Positions 1-5,551 of a stretch of DNA of 5,551 nt are shown in pieces. Source of the stretch: DAOTUL01 sp034437435 (GTDB lineage Bacteria > Chloroflexota > Anaerolineae > Aggregatilineales > Phototrophicaceae); contig CAYQJO010000280.1 of NCBI GenBank assembly GCA_964417785.1, forward strand, positions 1 to 5,551, given 5' to 3'. Under the pieces are notes generated by a model, which saw only the letters and a list, made by a program, of their open reading frames with translations, ran no database searches and was not told the origin of the DNA. Each line of letters opens with the position of its first letter. Within the stretch, counting starts at the first letter, position 1. Position numbers and translations under genes: made by a program.

Positions 1-48
1 CTCGGTGATGGCATGCGCGACGCAGCAGACCCGTATTCAAAGGTGTAA
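1..48 (+). CDS. ABC transporter permease, C-terminal end only (OppC/DppC-like)
   Basis: Reading from base 1 in frame 1 gives LGDGMRDAADPYSKV and then a TAA stop at 46-48. The LGDGxRDAxDP pattern is the usual C-terminal tail of OppC/DppC-type permeases, the second membrane subunit of peptide/nickel/oligosaccharide ABC importers. The 5' part lies outside the window, so no membrane segments can be seen. The TAA shares its last base with the first ATG of the downstream ATPase (TAATG), which points to translational coupling in one operon. That neighbour supports the call strongly. The substrate cannot be read from this tail; the sulfatase downstream suggests a sugar ligand, by inference only. Confidence 0.85.
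   Translation, partial: LGDGMRDAADPYSKV
39..45 (+). promoter_or_regulatory. Ribosome binding site of the ABC ATPase
   Basis: AAAGGTG lies inside the last codons of the upstream permease. It ends 5 bases before the ATG at 51 but only 2 bases before the ATG at 48. The spacing therefore favours initiation at the second of the two adjacent ATG codons, giving a 339-residue protein; the choice changes only one residue. Confidence 0.55.
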
Positions 49-1070
49 TGATGGATAAAGATACCCTTCTGGAAGTCAACGATCTGAAGACCCATTTTCA
101 CCTGAAAGAGGGTGTGGTCAAAGCGGTTGATGGTGCGACCTTCAAGGTCAAACCGGGGCAGACCATTGGTGTTGTCGGTGAGAGCGGCTGCGGCAAGTCG
201 ATGACGGCCCGCACGATCCTGCGCATTGAGCCAAAAGGGGCCGAGGTCTCCGGTGAAGTGTTGTTCAATCGCAATGCTGGCATAAGCGTGGATGCCGTCG
301 ATATGGTGAAGCTCGACCGCTACGGCGATGAAATTCGCAGCATTCGGGGGGCCGATATCGCCATGATCTTCCAGGAACCGATGTCGTCGCTCAGCCCGGT
401 TCACACCATCGGCAGCCAGATACGCGAAGCCATCATCCTGCATCAGGATGTGGATAAGGACGAGGCCAAAAAACTGACGCTGGAGTCGCTGGAAATCGTC
501 GGGATGCCGCGTGCCGGACGTATCATGAAGCGCTACCCGCACCAGTTGAGCGGTGGTATGCGCCAGCGGGCTATGATCGCGATGGGGTTAGCTTGCCGTC
601 CGAAGCTGCTCATCGCGGATGAGCCGACTACCGCGCTTGACGTGACCACCCAGGCGCAGATTCTCAAACTGATGCGCGACTTGCAGGCCGAATTCGGTAT
701 GGCAATTCTGTTCATCACCCATGACCTGGGCGTCATCGCTCAGATGACCGAGTATATGGTGGTGATGTACATGGGCAAGGTGGTCGAAGCCGGTCCGGTC
801 ACCGAACTGTTCAGCAACCCGCAGCACCCCTATACCCGTGCGCTGCTTAACTCTGTGCCGCTGCTGGATAAGCAGCTCGACCGGTTGGCCGTTATCTCTG
901 GCAGTGTTCCCGATCCCTTCCACCTGCCGACCGGTTGTCCTTTCCATCCCCGCTGCCCGCACGCCATCAAAGGCGTATGTGATGTCGATGATCCGCCGGT
1001 GGTTCAGATCACGGATTTGCACCGCGCTCGCTGTGTCTTGCCGCAGATGGAAATGGCCGATACAGTGTAG
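48..1070 (+). CDS. Opp/Dpp-family ABC transporter ATP-binding protein (OppD/DppD type)
   Basis: Cytoplasmic ATPase that powers an Opp/Dpp-type importer. The 340 residues are full length for the family. Visible motifs in order: Walker A GESGCGKS (44-51), Q-loop FQEPMSSLSP (108-117), ABC signature LSGGM (167-171), Walker B LLIADEP (187-193), D-loop TALD (195-198) and switch His225. The C-terminal oligopeptide-transporter extension follows, with NPQHPYTRALL and four cysteines at 297, 303, 311 and 329 in the GCPFHPRC context that is standard for the family. In at least one bacterial DppD such cysteines were reported to bind an iron-sulfur cluster. The gene overlaps the permease stop by one base and precedes a sulfatase by 25 bases. 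The family name says peptide, but many members import oligosaccharides. No OppF partner follows. Family assignment is very secure; the substrate is inferred. Confidence 0.96.
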   Translation: MMDKDTLLEVNDLKTHFHLKEGVVKAVDGATFKVKPGQTIGVVGESGCGKSMTARTILRIEPKGAEVSGEVLFNRNAGISVDAVDMVKLDRYGDEIRSIRGADIAMIFQEPMSSLSPVHTIGSQIREAIILHQDVDKDEAKKLTLESLEIVGMPRAGRIMKRYPHQLSGGMRQRAMIAMGLACRPKLLIADEPTTALDVTTQAQILKLMRDLQAEFGMAILFITHDLGVIAQMTEYMVVMYMGKVVEAGPVTELFSNPQHPYTRALLNSVPLLDKQLDRLAVISGSVPDPFHLPTGCPFHPRCPHAIKGVCDVDDPPVVQITDLHRARCVLPQMEMADTV

Positions 1071-1084
1071 AAAGATAGATCGAC

Positions 1085-1091
1085 AAGGGGG
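1085..1091 (+). promoter_or_regulatory. Ribosome binding site that sets the sulfatase start
   Basis: AAGGGGG stands 4 bases before ATG 1096 (5 if the core is read as AAGGGG). The reading frame is open back to 838, but that upstream part overlaps the ATPase in another frame and resembles nothing. The sulfatase fold begins directly after this ATG, so the site decides the start. Confidence 0.7.
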
Positions 1092-1095
1092 CAGC

Positions 1096-2526
1096 ATGGT
1101 ACAACCAGACATCATTTTCATCATGGCCGACGATATGGGTTACGGCGACGTAGCCCATTACAATCCGCAGTCGAAAATTCCAACACCCAATATGGACCGG
1201 TTGGCACATGAGGGTACATACGTCACCGATGCCCACTCAGCCTCGGCAGTGTGTACGCCCTCTCGCTACGCCGTCATCACCGGGCGCTACTGCTGGCGTT
1301 CGCCGCTGCAAGCCTGGGTGCTGCATGGATTCGGCGCACCGATCATCGAACCGGACCGGCCAACCGTTGCTTCCATGCTCAAGCAGCACGGCTACACTAC
1401 GGCAGCGGTGGGTAAGTGGCATCTCGGCCTCAACTGGACCGCCAGCGGCGAGCAGAGTTTCGATACCGATCACGGCACGCACGAAATCAGCCGCGACGGA
1501 TTCGATGTAGATTACAGCCAACCGCTCACGGGCGGGCCGACCGATCTGGGCTTTGACTACTTTTTCGGCATTTCCGGCTCGCTGGATATGCCACCTTACT
1601 GCTTCATCGAAAACGACCGCACCGTCGGCATTCCGACCGAGGAGAAGCATCCGTACTACAACCAGCAGCGCAAAGGCATGATGACTTCTGGTTGGCGCGA
1701 CGACGAAGTGGATACCACCTTTGCCAGCAAAGCGGTTGCGTTCATTGAAGAGCAGCAAACGACGGACACCCCGTTTTTCCTGTATCTGGCTCCGGCGTCA
1801 CCGCACCGGCCCTGCGACATCCGTCCGGATTTTGTCATCGGTAAGAGCGAAGCCGGTGATCGCGGCGACATGGTGTATCTGTTCGATTGGGTGGTGGGGC
1901 AGGTGTTGGATGCGCTGGATCGCACCGGGCAGGCCGATAACACGTTGGTGATTGTCACCAGCGACAACGGCGCACGCCTCACCTGTGCCGATGGCAGCGA
2001 CTACGGCCATAAGTCTAACGGTGATCTGCGCGGGCAAAAGGCCGACATCTGGGATGGCGGCCACCGTGAACCGTTTATCGTCCGCTGGCCGGGTGTGATT
2101 CCGGCAGGCATCCGCAGCGACGCGCTGATCTGCCTTTCCGACCTGATGGCGACCTGTGCCGGGATCGTGGACGCGGAGATCGACGCCGAAGACAGTGTGG
2201 ACTTTCTCCCCGCGCTGACGGGCGAATTTGCAACCGTCCGCGAGACACTGGTGCATCATTCCGGTGCGGGGATGTTCTCGGTGCGCCAGGGACCCTGGAA
2301 ACTGGTTCTCGGACTCGGATCGGGCGGCTTCAGCGATCCCCGCCACGAAGACCCGCAGCCGGGTGGTCCGCAGGGGCAGCTTTACAACCTGGACGATGAT
2401 CCGGCGGAAACGCGCAATTTGTGGTCCGCGCAACCGGACAAGGTGGCGGAGATGACGGCGCTGCTGGAGTCGATCAGTGGTAGGGATTTCTCCGTGCCGC
2501 CGGATGTGCAGGGGTTCAATGTATAA
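1096..2526 (+). CDS. Type I (formylglycine-dependent) sulfatase, leaderless
   Basis: Hydrolyses sulfate esters, probably on a sugar. The 476 residues match a single-domain sulfatase. The protein opens directly with the first core strand and metal site, PDIIFIMADDMGYGD (Asp12, Asp13). The formylglycine motif CTPSR is at 53-57 (Cys53 codon TGT at 1252-1254), followed by TGR (62-64). Other active-site positions seen are VGKWHLG (Lys107, His109), SPH (His237), SDNG (Asp290, Asn291) and RGQK (Lys315) leading to DGGHREP (320-326). The C-terminal part has the usual GPWKLV and LYNLDDDPAETRNL signatures of the sulfatase C-terminal subdomain. There is no signal peptide or lipobox, so the enzyme appears cytoplasmic. 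Cys53 must be converted to formylglycine by a maturase not encoded here. It lies 25 bases after the transporter ATPase, probably in the same operon. The sulfated substrate and the sulfatase subfamily cannot be fixed from sequence alone. Confidence 0.95.
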   Translation: MVQPDIIFIMADDMGYGDVAHYNPQSKIPTPNMDRLAHEGTYVTDAHSASAVCTPSRYAVITGRYCWRSPLQAWVLHGFGAPIIEPDRPTVASMLKQHGYTTAAVGKWHLGLNWTASGEQSFDTDHGTHEISRDGFDVDYSQPLTGGPTDLGFDYFFGISGSLDMPPYCFIENDRTVGIPTEEKHPYYNQQRKGMMTSGWRDDEVDTTFASKAVAFIEEQQTTDTPFFLYLAPASPHRPCDIRPDFVIGKSEAGDRGDMVYLFDWVVGQVLDALDRTGQADNTLVIVTSDNGARLTCADGSDYGHKSNGDLRGQKADIWDGGHREPFIVRWPGVIPAGIRSDALICLSDLMATCAGIVDAEIDAEDSVDFLPALTGEFATVRETLVHHSGAGMFSVRQGPWKLVLGLGSGGFSDPRHEDPQPGGPQGQLYNLDDDPAETRNLWSAQPDKVAEMTALLESISGRDFSVPPDVQGFNV

Positions 2527-2535
2527 GGCGATTCG

Positions 2536-2570
2536 GTTTCCCCAACATCATCATGGCGAGTTGGGGAGAC
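2536..2570. terminator. Hairpin between converging genes, possible bidirectional terminator
   Basis: GTTTCCCCAAC at 2536-2546 pairs with GTTGGGGAGAC at 2560-2570: 11 base pairs with one G-T wobble, around a 13-base loop. A C-G pair and a further wobble can extend it outward to 2534 and 2572. It begins 9 bases after the sulfatase stop and ends 8 bases before the end of the converging GH28 gene, which is where a shared terminator would be expected. Neither side has a clear run of T, so it is not a textbook intrinsic terminator; it may need a factor or may act as a 3' end stabiliser. Confidence 0.6.
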
Positions 2571-2578
2571 TGCCATAA

Positions 2579-3901
2579 TCACGCCTTCGCAACGATTTCC
2601 TTCACCGGCACGTCGCACACCACATCATCAATTTGCGATTGATCGACATTTTCCAGCCAGATTGCGTCCATCGGCGAAAGTTCAACGTCGCTGGTGATGG
2701 TCACATCGTCAATTGCCAGCGATTTCACACCGCTGATGACGTAATACGCCGGGATGGTGCGGGTGTGCGGCAGAGCATAGGCGAACTGCATCGGGCTGGG
2801 GCTGGGATCGGCCAGCGACTCCAGATCCTGCACCCCCGTGACGAAGTGCTGCATCCCGGTAAAGCGCAGCCGCTCGACTGGCTCCACCGCCGAGACGATA
2901 ATCCGGCCCGGACTGCGGATGATCCAGTTGGCAAACGTGATATTGCGCACGCGGCCCAGTTTGCTCTCATCGGTGCGGCGGCGCACGTCAATATGGATAG
3001 GGCGGTCGCCGTAGTTGGGCGGAGTCGGTGCCGTTTCCACTACCATATTGCTCACCAGCACATCCTCGACCGTGCCGCCGTCGAAGCAGTAGATGCCGAA
3101 GGCTTTCTCGCTGCGATAGACGGCGCAGTTGCTCACCGTGATCTGGCGGAAATCAGCGTGGGAACCGGTGCCGAACTTGATGGCGCAGGTGCGGCTGGCA
3201 AGCACACAGTTGGTGATGGTGATGTGCTCGCAGGGTGTGCTGCTGCGGGCGTCGGTCTTCAGGCAGATGGCATCATCGCCCGTTTCAACGTGACAATCGC
3301 TGATGAACAAATCGCGGCAGCCGTTGATGTCGATCCCGTCAGTGTTGGGACCGGTCATCGGATTGGTGATGGTGACCCCGCGTATCCATACGCGCTGGCA
3401 TTGATCCAGATGCAGATTCCAGCCAGCGGCGTTGACAATGGAGACGTTCTCCACGCGCACATCGGTGCAGCGCTTGAAATCAATCATGGGGCTGGGCCGC
3501 TTTGGTGCTGAATTGGGCAGCGAATAGGCCGCGCCGTAACGGTCGGTCGTTTCGTACCAGTAGGCCGCTCCCTGACCGTCGATCACGCCGCCACCCGTGA
3601 CCGTCACCCGTTCGGCGTCTTCCGCCTGGATCAAATGGTAGACGGAGTTGTCGCCTTTAGGTTCCGGCCCGGTCTTGATATAGTCGCTGAGGTCCGGTGA
3701 GCCGAGAATCGTCGCGCCAGTGCTGATGTGCAGGGTGATGTTGCTGGCGAGTGCGATGGTGCCGGTCAGATAGCGTCCGCCGGGAAAGTAAACCACGCCG
3801 CCACCGGCTGCGGCACAGGCATCGACCGCCTTCTTGATGGACTCCGTATCCAGTGTTTGACCGTCGCCGGTTGCACCATATTCACGTACATCGAAAAACA
3901 T
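2579..3901 (-). CDS. GH28-type (polygalacturonase-like) right-handed beta-helix glycosidase
   Basis: Predicted inverting glycoside hydrolase of the pectinase-like beta-helix class, 440 residues. The N-terminus has the pectate-lyase-superfamily opening (FDVREYGATGDG, 3-14; GGGVVYFPGGRYLTG, 33-47). Short helical coils follow, with GGGVIDGQG at 103-111. Catalytic signatures are NTDGID (Asp188) and GDDAICLKT (Asp209, Asp210). The canonical G-H-G is replaced by FGTGSH (243-248, His248), and the canonical R-I-K position appears to be I-Y-C (270-272) in GIYCFDGG. This fits the GH28-like clade acting on substituted or mixed uronate polymers better than plain polygalacturonase. There is no signal peptide, so it is probably cytoplasmic. 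It is the last gene of the minus-strand cluster; its start lies 2 bases beyond the GH29 stop. The fold and family are secure, the substrate is not. Confidence 0.88.
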   Translation of the reverse strand: MFFDVREYGATGDGQTLDTESIKKAVDACAAAGGGVVYFPGGRYLTGTIALASNITLHISTGATILGSPDLSDYIKTGPEPKGDNSVYHLIQAEDAERVTVTGGGVIDGQGAAYWYETTDRYGAAYSLPNSAPKRPSPMIDFKRCTDVRVENVSIVNAAGWNLHLDQCQRVWIRGVTITNPMTGPNTDGIDINGCRDLFISDCHVETGDDAICLKTDARSSTPCEHITITNCVLASRTCAIKFGTGSHADFRQITVSNCAVYRSEKAFGIYCFDGGTVEDVLVSNMVVETAPTPPNYGDRPIHIDVRRRTDESKLGRVRNITFANWIIRSPGRIIVSAVEPVERLRFTGMQHFVTGVQDLESLADPSPSPMQFAYALPHTRTIPAYYVISGVKSLAIDDVTITSDVELSPMDAIWLENVDQSQIDDVVCDVPVKEIVAKA

Positions 3902-3903
3902 GG

Positions 3904-4992
3904 TTACTCAACCTCCATAAGTTTGGGTTCTGGATAGCCGTTTTCGCGCAGCCGCCGCCCGACCTCGCGCAGAATTGCCGCGTCTTCGGCGTCAATGGAG
4001 CCATCCGGCAGCGGTCCCGTGTTCAGCAGCAGATTGCTGTTTCGCGCCCTGGCGTCGGCCAGCATCGCCATCACTGCATCGGCGTCATGGTGCTGACCGG
4101 AAAGACTGGCGTTATAACCCCAACCGTGCGGTGTCAGGGTGGCGCAGACTTCGTTGTGCTTGTCTTTGTTGCCTTGCCATGCCCATTCGGCGAAGGCTGC
4201 TTTTTCTGGGTCATCCAAACGATGGGCCAGTGAGCGGGCAGTCCGCTCCGGTGAGGCGAAGTCCTCGGTGCCGGTGACACCCTGCTTGAAGACGATCAAG
4301 GTTTGTGGTTGCAGTGACCGCACCAGCGCATACGTTTCTTCCACCGGGAACATATCAGGACGTTGATACACCGGCATGATCGGGTCAAACCACATGCCGG
4401 CGACCGGACCATAGTTCGTCAACAGTTCGCGTATCTGGGCGTGGGTGAAGTCGATATAATGGCGGAAATCGGCTTCGTCCTGATACTTGTACTCCGGGTT
4501 GAAGTTAGCCGGTCGGGCAGTCGGGACACCCGCTTCACGCGGCAGATAATACGGGTGTCGCCAGTCCAGACCGTAGCTGTAATAGAAGAACAGCCCCAGC
4601 CCTTTCTTATCGCAGGCCTCCGCCAGTTCAGCCATCAAATCCCGCCCGCAGGGTGCGTCCACGCTATTGAAGTCGGTCTCGGCGGTGTCAAACAGACAGA
4701 AGCTGTCGTGGTGGCGGGCCGTGATGGTGATGTATTTCATCCCGGCATCCAACGCCAGATTGGTGATGAAGTTCGCGTCGAATTTGTCCGCCGTGAATCG
4801 ATCCTTGAGCTTGCTATATTCATCCAGGGGAAGCTCCTCGTGGAACATCACCCATTCGCCACGTTCCAGCAGACTGTAGACGCCGTAGTGCATGAACAGT
4901 CCGTACTGTGCCTGCGCGAACCACTGCCGGGTGGCTTCACGGGGGTTCTCCGCATAGAGATCGGCGTAATCGGTCAAAAATGATGGCACCAT
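3904..4992 (-). CDS. GH29-type alpha-L-fucosidase-like glycosidase, compact and leaderless
   Basis: Predicted retaining exo-glycosidase that removes alpha-L-fucose or a related sugar from oligosaccharides. The GH29 TIM barrel is recognisable: WFAQAQYGLFMHYGVYS (24-40), the substrate-binding ARHHDSFCLFDT (92-103), FNSVDAPCGRDLMAE (108-122), YYSYGLDW (137-144), GPVAGMWFDP with the likely nucleophile Asp203, WGYN (291-294), and NLLLNTGPLPDGSID in the C-terminal part. The 362 residues end soon after the barrel, so the beta-sandwich or carbohydrate-binding domain found in many longer GH29 enzymes is absent. The acid/base residue varies in this family; Glu243 or Glu249 in TEDFASPE are candidates only. 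Unusual points are HYG where HWG is common and WFDP where WFDG is common. No signal peptide. It follows an unrecognised gene after 42 bases and precedes GH28 by 2. Sugar specificity is uncertain. Confidence 0.9.
   Translation of the reverse strand: MVPSFLTDYADLYAENPREATRQWFAQAQYGLFMHYGVYSLLERGEWVMFHEELPLDEYSKLKDRFTADKFDANFITNLALDAGMKYITITARHHDSFCLFDTAETDFNSVDAPCGRDLMAELAEACDKKGLGLFFYYSYGLDWRHPYYLPREAGVPTARPANFNPEYKYQDEADFRHYIDFTHAQIRELLTNYGPVAGMWFDPIMPVYQRPDMFPVEETYALVRSLQPQTLIVFKQGVTGTEDFASPERTARSLAHRLDDPEKAAFAEWAWQGNKDKHNEVCATLTPHGWGYNASLSGQHHDADAVMAMLADARARNSNLLLNTGPLPDGSIDAEDAAILREVGRRLRENGYPEPKLMEVE
3912..3916 (-). promoter_or_regulatory. Ribosome binding site of the GH28 gene, inside the GH29 3' end
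   Basis: CCTCC on the plus strand reads GGAGG on the minus strand, 10 bases before the ATG at 3901-3899. It sits within the last codons of the GH29 gene, which indicates that the two genes share an mRNA and are probably coupled in translation. Confidence 0.75.
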
Positions 4993-5003
4993 AACCGGGT
5001 TTC

Positions 5004-5009
5004 TCTCCT
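5004..5009 (-). promoter_or_regulatory. Ribosome binding site of the GH29 gene
   Basis: TCTCCT on the plus strand reads AGGAGA on the minus strand, 11 bases before ATG 4992-4990. It supports the chosen start, which leaves only about 20 residues before the conserved barrel and no leader peptide. In the 42-base gap around it (4993-5034) I see no convincing promoter or terminator, so the gene is probably read from the upstream transcript. Confidence 0.65.
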
Positions 5010-5034
5010 GAAAATAGATAATCGTTTGTGGCGG

Positions 5035-5551
5035 TTATGCGAAATTCAGCCTCAGCACATCGTCGCCGTATACAATGTCGATAGTCTCTGCGGCGCTGTC
5101 GGCCTGACAGTAAGGCGTATCGATATGGGGGACAGTCGGCGTCTTCCGGGTCAACCACCCGTCCATATCGCCAGCATATTCGTCACCGATCACACAGCCC
5201 ACAACCGCGTTGGCTTCGGCGGGATGCAGTTCGTTGCGATGCAGTGCCAACCCGGCGGGACAGTGTAGTGTGACATGAACGTCACCTGCACGAGCGTATG
5301 CCCATTGATCGTCGATTTTGTAGTCATCCAGTGCATACACCGGGAAGCTGATCGGACCGGTCGTGTGTGCGTTCAGCGCGTTATCCCACTGGTTGGTCTC
5401 GCTGGCCTTGCCGCCGATGATAGCATCTGGCCCCAGGATGGCCTGCCAGTGTGTGCTGGCGGAGAACAGAGCATAATGGAGCGTCTTATACAGCGATTGA
5501 TCGTGGTACTGCGCCCATATTGCGTCGGATGGGTCGGCGACGATGGTCTGG
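5035..5551 (-). CDS. Unrecognised protein, C-terminal part; N-terminus beyond the window
   Basis: The frame is open from the right edge to a TAA at 5037-5035, giving 171 residues. A GTG at 5340 could be taken as a start, but the same frame continues without a stop through all 211 bases to the edge, with natural composition (for example YHDQSLYKTLHYALFSAS and ASETNQWDN), so the gene is larger and cut by the window. The visible part is rich in Trp, Tyr, His and Asp, has no membrane segment, and alternates short strands in a beta-rich pattern (ALDDYKIDDQWAYARAGDVHVTLH, in two halves around 5260-5335). This vaguely recalls the C-terminal beta-sandwich of heparinase-like or other toroid-plus-sandwich polysaccharide enzymes, but I cannot assign a family. 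It is the first visible gene of the minus-strand cluster, 42 bases before GH29, which suggests a role in glycan breakdown. Confidence 0.8.
   Translation of the reverse strand, partial: QTIVADPSDAIWAQYHDQSLYKTLHYALFSASTHWQAILGPDAIIGGKASETNQWDNALNAHTTGPISFPVYALDDYKIDDQWAYARAGDVHVTLHCPAGLALHRNELHPAEANAVVGCVIGDEYAGDMDGWLTRKTPTVPHIDTPYCQADSAAETIDIVYGDDVLRLNFA

Noticed and set aside
838..1095. Upstream in-frame extension of the sulfatase, giving a 562-residue protein
   Set aside because: It overlaps the well-supported ATPase in another frame, has low-complexity shadow composition with many Arg, Cys and Trp, and is not a signal peptide placed next to the core. The ATG at 1096 has a good ribosome site and begins at the sulfatase fold.
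588..1124. Minus-strand open frame of 178 codons opposite the ABC ATPase
   Set aside because: Lies almost entirely over conserved ATPase motifs and has no recognisable domain.
1798..2433. Minus-strand open frame of 211 codons opposite the sulfatase
   Set aside because: Complement shadow of a conserved sulfatase; no recognisable domain, and no operon context on that strand.
2633..3511. Long plus-strand open frame of 292 codons opposite the GH28 gene
   Set aside because: It lies wholly inside the GH28 gene on the opposite strand, and its His/Ala/Asp/Gly-rich composition is what the complement of a GC-rich coding frame gives. No domain is recognisable.
4363..4983. Plus-strand open frame of 206 codons opposite the GH29 gene
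   Set aside because: Complement shadow rich in Val, Arg and Gln; the opposite strand carries clear GH29 motifs throughout.
4993..5034. Possible promoter in the gap before GH29 (AT-rich stretch around 5011-5025)
   Set aside because: The gap is 42 bases, part of it is taken by the ribosome site, and no paired -35/-10 elements with proper spacing are visible.
5035..5340. A complete 101-residue protein starting at GTG 5340
   Set aside because: The frame continues without a stop to the right edge with coding-like composition, so the GTG is an internal valine codon of a larger gene.
1..5551. CRISPR arrays, tRNA or rRNA genes, insertion sequences, attachment sites
   Set aside because: I saw no regularly spaced direct repeats, no tRNA-like cloverleaf in the short gaps, no transposase and no terminal inverted repeats. 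Nearly all of the window is coding.

Overview
The window is a bacterial carbohydrate-catabolism locus built from two converging gene clusters. It is moderately GC-rich by eye, with tight gene packing, Shine-Dalgarno sites and gene overlaps of one or two bases, so it is bacterial chromosome. No sequence fixes the taxon. Oligopeptide-type sugar importers placed beside leaderless glycosidases and sulfatases are seen in Chloroflexota (Anaerolineae-like) and some other non-Bacteroidota lineages; I offer Chloroflexota only as a low-confidence guess.

Left half, plus strand: the last 15 codons of an Opp/Dpp-type ABC permease (1-48) overlap by one base the start of a complete OppD/DppD-type ABC ATPase (48-1070). 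After 25 bases comes a complete type I sulfatase with a Cys-type formylglycine motif (1096-2526). The second ATPase (OppF/DppF) that usually follows OppD is not there; the sulfatase takes its place.

Centre: 52 bases (2527-2578) separate the converging clusters and hold an 11-bp hairpin that probably ends transcription in one or both directions.

Right half, minus strand, read right to left: the C-terminal 171 residues of an unrecognised protein that begins beyond the window (5551-5035), then a compact GH29-type alpha-L-fucosidase-like enzyme (4992-3904), then a GH28-type beta-helix glycosidase (3901-2579). The last two are only two bases apart.

Working model (inference): the importer brings an oligosaccharide into the cytoplasm, where the sulfatase removes sulfate esters, the GH29 enzyme removes alpha-L-fucosyl or similar residues, and the GH28-like enzyme cleaves a uronic-acid-containing or related linkage. 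None of the three complete enzymes shows a signal peptide, so the work appears to be intracellular. The combination suggests a sulfated, fucose- and possibly uronate-containing glycan. The GH28 and GH29 enzymes both carry departures from their family consensus, so the exact substrate is open.
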